A DNA stretch of 56,221 nt from JAMBLL01 sp964387145 (GTDB lineage: Bacteria; Actinomycetota; Acidimicrobiia; Spongiisociales; UBA5794), in NCBI GenBank assembly GCA_964387145.1, contig CAYLVM010000005.1:1-56221 (forward strand), read 5' to 3'. The notes under the pieces were generated by a model that saw only the letters and a program-made list of their open reading frames with translations, was not told the origin of the DNA and ran no database searches. The number at the start of each line of letters is the position of its first letter. Position 1 is the stretch's first letter. Below are positions 1-7,940 of this stretch, in pieces. The translations under genes and the position numbers were made by a program.

Positions 1-3
1 GAA

Positions 4-795
4 TCAGTACGCTCTGGCGATGAGAAGTGCCTTCTCTGCGTACTCACCGACGGCCTTGAGACCGGTCTCGTCGGCACTCTGACGCTGTACGACGAGACGG
101 CACCAGTCTCCAGCCATACCCTTGATCACCTGGTCGGTGTCTTCAGGCCCGAACCGCCATGCTGCGTACAGCGGACCCATCACCTCGACACGGATTCCGG
201 TCTCGGGGAACTCCTCGCCGGCCTGGGCGAAGGCGAACGGCAATGAACGCTGTCCGAGGGACGCTATATGACGCAGACGGAGCGAGTCGGCGAGCGGATC
301 GTCGTACTCCTCCTCATCCTCATCGTCCGGCGGTTTGTCGAGCGGTGTGATCCTGCCAAGCATCGCGGCTTTGACATCGAGACCGTGAGCCCATGTCTCC
401 ATGAGACGGATACTGGCGAACGACTGAGCGCTCATCGTGCCGTGGAGCCAGTGCACGCGTTCAGTGCCGATCATGCGCGAAAGCGCGTCGACGACGTCGG
501 CGCGCCCGAACCGCCACCACTCGATGATCTCCTGATGGCGGCGCCCTCGGCCCTGTTCGACACCGATGGCAGTCCACGCGTCGATGTCGGTGACCTTCTC
601 GGATTTGAGTCGTTTCTCACCCTCGGCGAGAACCTCGGCGGCAAAGTCTTCGGTGAAAGCGAGATGGCTCACCGTGTCCTGAATCGTCCAACCGTCGGCA
701 GGCGTGGATATCGCCCATTGCCGATCACGAAGGGTTTGTAGGAACTGGTCGAGCTGTTGTTGCTCGGCCACTAGATCTGAGAGGATCTCACGCAT
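4..795 (-). CDS. TIGR03084-type metal-binding DinB/maleylpyruvate isomerase-like protein
   Basis: A complete 263-residue protein of the mycothiol-dependent DinB/MDMPI-like fold, close to the group annotated as TIGR03084 metal-binding protein. The N-terminal helix pattern with WTIQDTVSHLAF (about residues 36-47) and the later ETWAHGLDVKAAM (about 132-144) carry the histidines expected to bind a divalent metal. Known relatives use mycothiol in isomerase or detoxification reactions; the substrate here is unknown. It is probably cytosolic, as there is no signal peptide or membrane segment. No Shine-Dalgarno sequence precedes the ATG, but TAGAAT lies six bases upstream, which suggests a leaderless transcript. 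The stop codon lies only three bases from the window edge, so downstream context is not visible. Confidence 0.8.
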   Translation of the reverse strand: MREILSDLVAEQQQLDQFLQTLRDRQWAISTPADGWTIQDTVSHLAFTEDFAAEVLAEGEKRLKSEKVTDIDAWTAIGVEQGRGRRHQEIIEWWRFGRADVVDALSRMIGTERVHWLHGTMSAQSFASIRLMETWAHGLDVKAAMLGRITPLDKPPDDEDEEEYDDPLADSLRLRHIASLGQRSLPFAFAQAGEEFPETGIRVEVMGPLYAAWRFGPEDTDQVIKGMAGDWCRLVVQRQSADETGLKAVGEYAEKALLIARAY

Positions 796-801
796 GAGTC
801 A

Positions 802-807
802 ATTCTA
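802..807 (-). promoter_or_regulatory. Leaderless -10 element (TAGAAT)
   Basis: TAGAAT on the minus strand ends six bases before the ATG at 795 and there is no Shine-Dalgarno sequence. It fits the TANNNT-N6-9-start pattern repeated across this window. No convincing -35 is visible. Confidence 0.5.
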
Positions 808-838
808 CTGTACTTCGGGGGTGAGTCGGATAGCGGCT

Positions 839-1879
839 CTACAGGGCAGCGGCGTTGAGACGGTCGATCAGTGCGCGGAGGCGGCCGTAGCCATGTCGGT
901 CGAACTCAAAAGCAAGGCGCGGAAGCTCAACGTGGTCGTCGCCGTCGATCTCCGCCTTCGCCGGCGGGACCCGCTCGATCGTCCCGGACGCGATGATGTC
1001 GGCGAACTCTGCGTTCAGCTCGGTGATCAGGGAGTCCGGGACGTCGCGGCTGAGGCGGAGAACAAGGCGCCCATCGACGTAGCGCTGGGAGTGGTAGACA
1101 CGGAAGAAGCCGACGATCTCTTCGATCGCTTCATCGATGTCGTGGGTGAGAAAGTAGAGGTTCTTGTCCGCCGAAGAGATCATGCCAAGGTCGATGAGCG
1201 TGTTGCACAGGCCCTCCCAAGCTTCCCAGTATCGGGTGTCCTCGTGGTCGATCATCACGATGGGGTGCATATCGGACTTGCCAGTCTGGACGAGCGTGAG
1301 AAGCTCGAACGCTTCGTCCATCGTCCCGAAACCGCCCGGGAACAGTGCAAAGCCGTCGGACTCCTTGACGAACTGGACCTTACGGGTGAAGAAGTACTTG
1401 AAGTTGATGACCTTGCCGGGTGAGAGGTACTCGTTCGCCCCGTTCTCGAAGGGCAGCCGGATGTTGACTCCGAAACTCGCCTCGGTGCCTGCTCCCTTGT
1501 TGGCTGCCTCCATGATGCCGGGGCCGGCACCGGTCACGACCATCCACTCGTGGTACTCAGCCATCCTCCGGCCGAACTCCTCGGCCATCTGATAGTTCGG
1601 ATCGTCGGGTTGGGTTCGTGCCGACCCGTAGACGGCGACCTTCTTGCGGTCGCGATGCGGGTTGAACACGAGGAAGGAGTACCGCAACTCCTTGAGAGCG
1701 GTGTTCATCATCTTGATGTCGCCGCGGTCTGTCTTGTCCTTGATGAGTTTGAGCGCGGTGACGATGATCTCGCGCACGAGATCTCGATCGGCGTCGTCCC
1801 CATCGGTCATGGCGACGACGTCGGCTACCAACTGGTCGATTTGTGCATCGATCGATTCGTTGTTCATGCGGTAGGTCAT
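839..1879 (-). CDS. LOG-family (TIGR00730) nucleotide 5'-monophosphate phosphoribohydrolase
   Basis: A 346-residue Rossmann-fold protein of the LOG family. The signature PGGFGTMDE, which contains the catalytic and substrate-binding residues, follows a long glycine-rich loop (VVTGAGPGIMEAANKGAG). Family members cleave cytokinin riboside monophosphates or purine nucleotides to base plus ribose 5-phosphate. The protein is longer than the roughly 190-residue classical LOGs, with about 90 extra N-terminal residues and a C-terminal extension. That makes it nearer to the longer bacterial PpnN-like forms, so a nucleotide-salvage role is more likely than hormone synthesis. The start was taken at 1879 because TACCGT sits seven bases upstream; an internal Met at 1867 is an alternative. 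Confidence 0.8.
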   Translation of the reverse strand: MTYRMNNESIDAQIDQLVADVVAMTDGDDADRDLVREIIVTALKLIKDKTDRGDIKMMNTALKELRYSFLVFNPHRDRKKVAVYGSARTQPDDPNYQMAEEFGRRMAEYHEWMVVTGAGPGIMEAANKGAGTEASFGVNIRLPFENGANEYLSPGKVINFKYFFTRKVQFVKESDGFALFPGGFGTMDEAFELLTLVQTGKSDMHPIVMIDHEDTRYWEAWEGLCNTLIDLGMISSADKNLYFLTHDIDEAIEEIVGFFRVYHSQRYVDGRLVLRLSRDVPDSLITELNAEFADIIASGTIERVPPAKAEIDGDDHVELPRLAFEFDRHGYGRLRALIDRLNAAAL

Positions 1880-1886
1880 GGTCGCA

Positions 1887-1892
1887 ACGGTA
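1887..1892 (-). promoter_or_regulatory. Leaderless -10 element (TACCGT)
   Basis: TACCGT on the minus strand lies seven bases before the ATG at 1879. No Shine-Dalgarno is present. It belongs to the recurrent TANNNT leaderless pattern. Confidence 0.4.
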
Positions 1893-1924
1893 GCGGGGGA
1901 TGCTCGTTGTCTGGTGACTGTTTC

Positions 1925-2122
1925 CTACGGGTGCCGGCCGTCCTTGAGCGGCGGTCGTCGAGATGTCGACTCGTTGTCGACGCCACGGGCCCGGGGGATG
2001 AACAGGGTTGCATGGAACGTACAGAGCAGTGTGCCTGATCGATGGATCGTGACGGCTGGCTTGTCGCACCAGCTGCAACGAACTTCGTTTTCGAGTCGGG
2101 CGGTGGTCGTTGTGTACTCCAT
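1925..2122 (-). CDS. Possible small zinc-finger-like protein (hypothetical)
   Basis: A 65-residue reading frame filling an otherwise empty 356-base gap. It contains CSWCDKPAVTI followed about 12 residues later by LLCTFHA, a CxxC...CxxH arrangement that resembles treble-clef zinc-binding motifs. That is the only positive evidence. The ATG at 2122 has an AGGA-like sequence spaced too closely to be a good ribosome site, and a GTG at 2191 would extend the protein to 88 residues without a better site. No function can be proposed. A frame open only by chance in GC-rich DNA cannot be excluded. Confidence 0.38.
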   Translation of the reverse strand: MEYTTTTARLENEVRCSWCDKPAVTIHRSGTLLCTFHATLFIPRARGVDNESTSRRPPLKDGRHP

Positions 2123-2235
2123 ATGTCCTGTATCGGCAGGAAAGGGTTCGAGGGTGAGAATGGTTCCCTGATTCACACCGTGACTAGACACTGCTCGAGG
2201 TGCCCGTCTGAAGATATCGCGGGTTCGCGTCGTGG

Positions 2236-2721
2236 TCAGTCCCGGAAGTTGACGTACTGGAGCGGGAGCCGAAAATCGAGGGCCTTGACCGCGGTGATGA
2301 CCTCCTGGAGATCATCACGTTTCTTGCCCTGGACACGGAGCTGTTCTCCCTGGATCTGGACCTGAACCTTGAGCTTCATGTCGCGGATCAGCTTCGAGAG
2401 TTCCTTCGCGGCGTCCTGCGCTATACCTTCGTTCAGCGTGAAGACGGCCTGGAATCTTCCGCCACCGATCTGCTTTGGGTCACCACCTGCAATCGACTTC
2501 AACGAGACGCTTCGGCGCACGAGCTTGCTTTTGAGCACGTCGATCGCCGCGTCCAGGCGTCCCTCGGCCGAAGACTCGACGGTGATCCCGTCATCGGAGA
2601 GTCGGATCGCCGAGTCGGTCCCCTTGAAGTCGTAGCGGTTGACGATCTCACGACTCGCCTGATCTACGGCGTTGCGAACCTCTTGCATGTCTACCTGTGA
2701 AACAATGTCGAATGATGGCAT
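2236..2721 (-). CDS. YajQ family nucleotide-binding protein
   Basis: A 161-residue, full-length YajQ-family protein: N-terminal MPSFDIVSQVD, central region with DGITVESSAEGRLDAAIDVLKSKL, and the late segment IRDMKLKVQVQIQGEQLRV. The fold is two RNA-binding-like domains. Some proteobacterial relatives bind cyclic di-GMP and act with transcription factors, others bind nucleic acid; which applies here is unknown. It is cytosolic. The gene starts without a Shine-Dalgarno, with TAGCAT six bases before the ATG. The next gene on this strand (MoxR-like) ends 13 bases upstream, yet the private -10 suggests separate transcription. Confidence 0.9.
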   Translation of the reverse strand: MPSFDIVSQVDMQEVRNAVDQASREIVNRYDFKGTDSAIRLSDDGITVESSAEGRLDAAIDVLKSKLVRRSVSLKSIAGGDPKQIGGGRFQAVFTLNEGIAQDAAKELSKLIRDMKLKVQVQIQGEQLRVQGKKRDDLQEVITAVKALDFRLPLQYVNFRD

Positions 2722-2727
2722 GGTGCA

Positions 2728-2733
2728 ATGCTA
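2728..2733 (-). promoter_or_regulatory. Leaderless -10 element (TAGCAT) of the yajQ-like gene
   Basis: TAGCAT on the minus strand lies six bases before the ATG at 2721, with no ribosome binding site between. It overlaps the 3' end region of the upstream MoxR-like gene. Confidence 0.45.
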
Positions 2734-2734
2734 C

Positions 2735-3727
2735 TCAGTCTGAGAACGGTGGACCGGCAGGTCCCTTGCGGACGACCGCCGACCACACTGTCTCATAATG
2801 ATCCCGGTCGTACTGGTCGATGTGGGGAAGTACGAACTCCTCCCACGCAGAGCGCATCGGGTCCTCCATCGCCCCATACATGCGCAGGCCTGCGGGGAAT
2901 CGATCAAGGACTGTTCGCAGAGACATCGGGGTCTCGACGCGTGTTCTCGCGTCACCTGCTGTGAAGGACGTGTTGATCTCAACGGCGAGCTTGGTGAGCA
3001 GCGAGCGGATCTCCGGCTTCATGCCGGGGTGTCGTCTCTCGATCATGACGGCCAGACCCTCCTCTCCTGGGAACGTCTTCTCCCAGATGATCCAACGGTC
3101 TGCGAACGCCTTGTTGAGGGTCTGGGTGCCCGCGTAGTCGCGAAGGTCGGTGGGGTTCAAGGTTCCAAAGATCCGCACGTCGCCACGGAGCTTGATCATC
3201 TCACCGGTTGGGAGTTCGATGGCTTGATGCCGGTCGAGGAGTCCATGGAGGGCGAAGAGCGTCTCGGCTCCTGCAGCGTTGAGTTCGGAGAGGTTGACGA
3301 TCGCCGGCCCACGCAAGGCACGAGTGATGTCTCCGTCCTCCCACCTGCTCTCGGTGCCGCCCTTGCCGTCGCCGTGCAACTTGACGGACCCGATGAGGGT
3401 GATGTCGCGGACTTCACCGGTGAGGGGAATGCGGTAGTACGGGGTCTTGAGACGCGCTGCGAACTGTTCGAGGTCATGATCCTTGCCTGTGCCCATGTGC
3501 CCGCGTAGAGCAAGGTGGAGTGGGGCATCGACAAAGTGCTCGCGACGAACCGCCTCGAGGAGGGCGAGCTTGTACTGCATGCCGAGATCGACGTAGTACG
3601 GGTCCTGTGTCGGGATGTGGTTCAGGCGGATATCGTGATCAGGCACGTCGGATCCGACCTCGGCAACGGGTAGCTCGACATCTGGTCCGATACCCAACGG
3701 GTCGGTGAAGGTGACTGTGTTCGTCAT
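2735..3727 (-). CDS. MoxR/NorQ-like AAA+ protein with altered Walker motifs
   Basis: A 330-residue AAA+ protein of the MoxR/CbbQ/NorQ type. Such proteins pair with VWA proteins as chaperones that insert metals or remodel complexes. The P-loop reads GHMGTGKD (Lys82, Asp83) where Thr or Ser is normal, and the Walker B region reads AIVNLSEL (Ser147, Glu148) where Asp-Glu is normal. Sensor 1 (FGTLNP) and the helix-2 insert region are recognisable. ATP binding or hydrolysis may therefore be changed or lost. The start at 3727 was chosen because AGGAG lies eight bases upstream. The gene follows the VWA-HExxH gene after 11 bases, clearly as one operon. Confidence 0.82.
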   Translation of the reverse strand: MTNTVTFTDPLGIGPDVELPVAEVGSDVPDHDIRLNHIPTQDPYYVDLGMQYKLALLEAVRREHFVDAPLHLALRGHMGTGKDHDLEQFAARLKTPYYRIPLTGEVRDITLIGSVKLHGDGKGGTESRWEDGDITRALRGPAIVNLSELNAAGAETLFALHGLLDRHQAIELPTGEMIKLRGDVRIFGTLNPTDLRDYAGTQTLNKAFADRWIIWEKTFPGEEGLAVMIERRHPGMKPEIRSLLTKLAVEINTSFTAGDARTRVETPMSLRTVLDRFPAGLRMYGAMEDPMRSAWEEFVLPHIDQYDRDHYETVWSAVVRKGPAGPPFSD

Positions 3728-3738
3728 GGGTGTGTCTC

Positions 3739-5955
3739 CTAGTTGGCAAAGGTTTCGAGTGCCCGGTCGCCAGCGTGGACCCACCAAACGTCGGATCCTG
3801 ATTCGGCGATGCTGCGATACAGCGTCGAGCGAACACCGTCGATCATCGCAGATGCAAGGGTCAGCGGTTGCTCGACGACCTGGGCACGGGAGTACGCCGC
3901 ACGCACGGTGTCGTCACCGATGCCGATCCCGAGCACCGTGGTGCCCGCACGTTCGATGCTGGCAACCGTCTCAGCGAGAGCAGCGACCGAGCCCCTGGTC
4001 ATGCCGTCGGCGAGCACGATGATCATGCGATGACTTGCACGCTGTGCAGTCAGTCGTTCGGCGGCGTGTGCGAGGTTGAACTCATCGACGTTCGCTGCCT
4101 TGTCGAACATCGATACCGGGGGGGAGAGAAGTGGGTTCTTGCGTGCAATACGTGCAGCATCCTGAGGTGCCGCGGCTGTGTAGAACAGTCCGGCGAGCAC
4201 ATCTGAGGAGACTCTCCACCGATCGCGGAAGCTCTTGATGATGTAGTGGTTGACGGTTCTGGTGAGACGTTCAGCGTTGCCTCCCTGGCTCTGCCTGAGG
4301 CCTGCCGTGGCCCGCGTCCGCATCTCACGGTACGAGTGTTCGGTGTCGTTCGAGCTCGTGGCGAACGATCGGTTGAAGATGGCGATCTCGAAGTCGATCT
4401 GGAGTTCGTCCGCGAGCTGGGCAAGGGTCCACGCTCCCAGAAGGGCGGCGGCCATCGCCCACGGAGCCTTGCGGGAACCGAGGCCTCTCGGTTGGAGCAT
4501 CGATGCCGAGCCATCCACGAGGAGGCTCACCGCGTACGAGCGTCGGCTGGGAAGATCCCTGCGTTCGAACATGCGGTTGTAGAGACCGGCACCGAGCAAG
4601 AGGGGCGTGTAGGGAGAGAGATCCCCTGCGTCGAATCCGGAGCGAAGCCCACGGCGTTGGTTGGCAAGGAACAGGGGGTACAGCTCGCCCGAGATACGGT
4701 GTTGGGCAACGCCCCAGTCGAGGGATGCCTGGTCGAGCATCGCCCGGCCCTCACTCGAGAACGTTGCAAAGGTGTGGGGGAAGTCCACGACGAGGAGCTT
4801 TCCTCCTTGACCCGTCGGCAGGTACACGGTGGGTGCCGACGAGACCTTCATGATCTGATCGGTTGCGGGGTCACCGGCAGTTTCGGCGTCACCCTTCTTG
4901 CCTTCGTGAGCAGACACGCTCTGTGCCGCAGCCCTGGTCTGGTCGTATGCATCCCGGTTCGCAAGGGGGGGCGAGACGATCCGTACAGCATCTACCGACT
5001 CGGAGATAGCGGCTGCATCGGCCTCCATCTCCGTCTTCCGTCCGCGCTGGCCGGATGTTGCTGCACCTTCCTGGACCAGGTTGTGCATCTTGGCTACGGA
5101 GAGCAGCTGAAGTGCGATGGTTCCAACTGACCAAGGATCATCGATCTCGGCGACGGGATCCATGAACGCCATTGCATCGTCGATGGCGGGGGCAACGTGG
5201 GGTGCGAGACGTTTCTGGACAGCATCGCGATCTTCATGCCCGCCGGCGATGAGAAAGCATGCGAGAGCGAACTGTCCGAGTGGGCGTGCATTCCCCATGG
5301 CGTGCCCAACCGACGTTCGGTAGAGGTCGCGCAGCACCGACCCCGCCCCCGGGTAGGCGTTGAAGTGGATTCTTTCCTGGCGTGCATCCTCGATCGAGAG
5401 GAAGAGTGCCTCGGCTGCGGGCCCACCGATGGCGTTCAACGCATGGAGGAGGGGCACCGCATCGGGAGGGGTGTCGGATTCTTCGTCGAAGTCGATGTCG
5501 TCTTCAGAGAGTTCCGGACGAACGAGATCCTTGTCCATCTCCCCGAACTCGAAGAGGCCGATGGGAACGGGTGCGCCTTCGGGGTCTTCGTCATCGGCGG
5601 AGGCATCCTCTTTGAACGCGAGCCACTCTCTGGGGATCGGTCGCTCTTCGTCGAGATCCGTCGCGATCAGATGGATGACTTCGTGAAGTGCCGAGGTGAG
5701 TGCAACCTCCGACGGAGTGACCGGCGCCGATCTGGCATATGCCGTTTGGAACACGCCGGGGTCGATGACGACCATGTCCCCGGTGGAGGTCGCCTGGGTT
5801 CCAAGTCGAACCTGGAGTTCGTCGTTGCCCGACAGCGTGCGCGCGAATCTCGTGATGGCAGGGGCCACACGTTGGTAGCGTGCAACCACGGCCTCGATCG
5901 CCCGTTCCTCTGGGGGGAGGATCTCACTGAGAATGGATTGGTCTCTGTCGCGCAT
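3739..5955 (-). CDS. VWA-domain protein with N-terminal HExxH motif (MoxR partner)
   Basis: A 738-residue protein with two recognisable parts. Near the N-terminus ALHEVIHL (His91, Glu92, His95) matches the zinc-protease HExxH pattern. A C-terminal von Willebrand A domain carries the metal-ion-dependent adhesion site LLVDGSASM (Asp481) and the later strand IIVLADG. The middle is acidic and poorly conserved in appearance. VWA/MoxR pairs such as RavA-ViaA, NorQ-NorD and CbbQ-CbbO act as protein-complex activators in the cytosol, and this pair probably does the same. Whether the HExxH is a working protease is not known. The start at 5955 has GGAAG a few bases upstream and TACAAT nine bases upstream. 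It is the first gene of the operon and diverges from arfB. Confidence 0.75.
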   Translation of the reverse strand: MRDRDQSILSEILPPEERAIEAVVARYQRVAPAITRFARTLSGNDELQVRLGTQATSTGDMVVIDPGVFQTAYARSAPVTPSEVALTSALHEVIHLIATDLDEERPIPREWLAFKEDASADDEDPEGAPVPIGLFEFGEMDKDLVRPELSEDDIDFDEESDTPPDAVPLLHALNAIGGPAAEALFLSIEDARQERIHFNAYPGAGSVLRDLYRTSVGHAMGNARPLGQFALACFLIAGGHEDRDAVQKRLAPHVAPAIDDAMAFMDPVAEIDDPWSVGTIALQLLSVAKMHNLVQEGAATSGQRGRKTEMEADAAAISESVDAVRIVSPPLANRDAYDQTRAAAQSVSAHEGKKGDAETAGDPATDQIMKVSSAPTVYLPTGQGGKLLVVDFPHTFATFSSEGRAMLDQASLDWGVAQHRISGELYPLFLANQRRGLRSGFDAGDLSPYTPLLLGAGLYNRMFERRDLPSRRSYAVSLLVDGSASMLQPRGLGSRKAPWAMAAALLGAWTLAQLADELQIDFEIAIFNRSFATSSNDTEHSYREMRTRATAGLRQSQGGNAERLTRTVNHYIIKSFRDRWRVSSDVLAGLFYTAAAPQDAARIARKNPLLSPPVSMFDKAANVDEFNLAHAAERLTAQRASHRMIIVLADGMTRGSVAALAETVASIERAGTTVLGIGIGDDTVRAAYSRAQVVEQPLTLASAMIDGVRSTLYRSIAESGSDVWWVHAGDRALETFAN

Positions 5956-5964
5956 GAACTTCCG

Positions 5965-5974
5965 ATTGTACGAT
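5965..5974. promoter_or_regulatory. Overlapping divergent -10 elements between VWA gene and arfB
   Basis: The ten bases ATTGTACGAT read TACAAT on the minus strand (5970-5965, nine bases before the VWA start) and TACGAT on the plus strand (5969-5974, 29 bases before arfB). The two hexamers share a TA step, the geometry expected for a symmetric bidirectional promoter. No -35 was recognised. Confidence 0.4.
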
Positions 5975-6003
5975 GGTGGCAATCTCACTGGGGCGGTTCT
6001 GCA

Positions 6004-6396
6004 ATGCGCTTCAACATTCCAGAGTCGGAGCTGCTGTGGCACTTCGACACGTCGGGTGGTCCGGGAGGCCAGCACGCCAACAAGAGCGCGACGCGTGTTG
6101 TGCTCCGGTTCGGTGTTGCTGAGTCGCGGGCTTTCGACGGATCCACGCGGGATCGGATAGTGAACCGCCTCGGGAGTGAGGTTCGCATCGTTGAGGCGGG
6201 TTCGCGGTCCCAGGCTACGAACCGCAAACGTGCTGTGCGTCGGCTTCACGCGATGCTCGAGGAGGCTGCACGGCCACGACCGCCCCACCGCAAGGCAACC
6301 CGTCCTCCAAGAGCGTCACGCCGCCGCCGCCTCGAGGCCAAACGTTCTCGTGGTCTTCTGAAGCGGCAACGTTCGCAACCTTGGGACGATACGTAG
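6004..6396 (+). CDS. arfB: Peptidyl-tRNA hydrolase ArfB (ribosome rescue)
   Basis: A 130-residue protein with the release-factor motif GGPGGQHANKSATRV (about residues 17-31), where GGQ enters the peptidyl transferase centre, and a basic C-terminal tail rich in Lys and Arg (KRSRGLLKRQR) that plugs the mRNA channel. ArfB hydrolyses peptidyl-tRNA on ribosomes stalled without a stop codon. Length and architecture are normal. The start at 6004 was selected because the homologous region begins there; an open frame continues upstream across the divergent VWA gene but is not plausible. The ribosome binding site is weak. A possible decayed copy of the tail lies at 9286-9351. Confidence 0.9.
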   Translation: MRFNIPESELLWHFDTSGGPGGQHANKSATRVVLRFGVAESRAFDGSTRDRIVNRLGSEVRIVEAGSRSQATNRKRAVRRLHAMLEEAARPRPPHRKATRPPRASRRRRLEAKRSRGLLKRQRSQPWDDT

Positions 6397-6482
6397 CTGA
6401 GGGCAGGTACGGGTGTCGTCAACGCTCCCAGTGAGGCAGTGAAACACTCAGGCACCAAGTGATGTGAACCGATATATGACGG

Positions 6483-7940
6483 ATGGAATCTGGAATGGGG
6501 CCTCTCGCCGCCCCACGTCGTGGCCAGCCGCGGCCCCAGCGCGTCGTGGTGCTCGTCATGGCGGTCGTGCTCGGGCTCGCAGTTCTCGGTTTGGCAATGT
6601 CGTTCGCCAACTCGGCGAGTGCCGAACGAGTAGCTGAGAATGCGTCCTTGCTCCACTGGACGAACTCGGCTCACGGCTCTGCTGCATTGGCTCGAAGCGC
6701 TGTTGGGCAGGCAGTCGTGTTCGCCATCGGTGAGGAGCTTGGAGTTGTAGATGCCCAGGACCGTGCATCGGCGTTGTCCGAGGCCGAGGAGAGTCTGGCG
6801 GCATTCAACCGATGGGCGGATTCAGCGCCACCAGAACTGCTCGTCCAGACGCCGGGCCTCGGTCCTGAGCTCAAGAGGTTCACCGACGCGAGCAGTGAGG
6901 TGCTGCAGCTTCTCGGGAGCGGGGACACTTCCAAGGCAGAAGAGGTACGTGACGGGGTGGTCGAGGAGGCCTACGTTTCGCTCGCAGCGACGGTCGGAGC
7001 GAACCAGCGTCTGGTCGCCGATCGCATAGCCAACAACGAAGACAGGGCTGCGTTGGTCTCCCAGATGCTGCGGCTCTTGGTGACGTTGTTGATTCCAGCG
7101 GTTGCATTGATCGTGTATTGGCGAATCGCGAGACGGCAACTTCGTGAACGGCGTGTGGAGATGAACGCCACGGTGGCTGCACAACATGCGATGATCGCGG
7201 GGGTGTCGCATGAGCTACGTACACCGCTCACATCCATCGTTGGATTCTCCGAGGTTCTGCTGACCGATGAACTCGGGGACCAGGAATCGGTGACCGAGCT
7301 GATCACCGTGATCAATACCGAGGCAGAGCAGCTGGCCCGGATGGTGGATGACCTGTTGGTCGCTGCACGTGTCGACATGGATGAGATTGCCCTCATTCCG
7401 ACGCAGATAGACCCACGGTTCGAGATCGATGTGGTCGCAGCACCGTTCCGTCGAGGGGGTGAGGAGATCCATGTCGAGTGCACCTCAGGGACGATCGAAG
7501 TCGACGTCGAGATGTTCCGGCACGTTCTTCGCAACTTGATATCCAACGCCGTCAAGCACGGTGGGCCGTCGTGCGTGGTGATGGGCACCTGGGGCGACGA
7601 CGAGGTTCGTTTCACGGTGATGGATGACGGGACAGGCGTCGATGAGGCGATAGAGAGAGACCTCTTCAGACCTTTCGTCAACCACGGGGAACGAGCGCTC
7701 CTGAGCGGCAGCGTCGGCCTCGGTCTGGCAGTTTCGCGCGCGCTCGCGCGAAGCATGGGTGGCGAGCTCACCTATGCGCGTTCGGATGGTTGGTCCAGGT
7801 TCTCTCTCACACTCAGTCCGGACGTCGTTGTCACCGACGAGCACGAGAATCCAACACCGGTAGAGGCGGGCGATCTGTTCGACGAGCCGGCCCGTGGTGC
7901 ATCTCGTGCAGCGGCCGCGGCACCGAGTGAGTCTGGATGA
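6483..7940 (+). CDS. Membrane sensor histidine kinase
   Basis: A 485-residue transmembrane histidine kinase. A first membrane helix (about residues 20-40) and a second near 198-217 enclose an extracytoplasmic helical sensor region of about 155 residues that is not a known domain. The dimerisation box GVSHELRTPLTSIVGFSE carries the phospho-acceptor His243. The ATPase domain follows with the N box (NLISNAVKHG), a DDGTGV G1 box and SVGLGLAVSRAL as G2. No response regulator lies nearby, so the partner is encoded elsewhere. The stop overlaps the start of the Thr-rich surface protein by ATGA, pointing to translational coupling and perhaps to sensing something at the cell surface. The start is uncertain: ATG 6483 has no good ribosome site and ATG 6495 is possible. 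Confidence 0.85.
   Translation: MESGMGPLAAPRRGQPRPQRVVVLVMAVVLGLAVLGLAMSFANSASAERVAENASLLHWTNSAHGSAALARSAVGQAVVFAIGEELGVVDAQDRASALSEAEESLAAFNRWADSAPPELLVQTPGLGPELKRFTDASSEVLQLLGSGDTSKAEEVRDGVVEEAYVSLAATVGANQRLVADRIANNEDRAALVSQMLRLLVTLLIPAVALIVYWRIARRQLRERRVEMNATVAAQHAMIAGVSHELRTPLTSIVGFSEVLLTDELGDQESVTELITVINTEAEQLARMVDDLLVAARVDMDEIALIPTQIDPRFEIDVVAAPFRRGGEEIHVECTSGTIEVDVEMFRHVLRNLISNAVKHGGPSCVVMGTWGDDEVRFTVMDDGTGVDEAIERDLFRPFVNHGERALLSGSVGLGLAVSRALARSMGGELTYARSDGWSRFSLTLSPDVVVTDEHENPTPVEAGDLFDEPARGASRAAAAAPSESG

Noticed and set aside
5197..6003. Plus-strand frame continuous with arfB across the VWA gene
   Set aside because: ArfB similarity begins at the ATG at 6004; the upstream part is antisense to a well-supported gene.
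5956..6288. N-terminal extension of the VWA protein to 849 residues
   Set aside because: It would overlap arfB on the opposite strand; the ATG at 5955 has a ribosome site and a -10 element.
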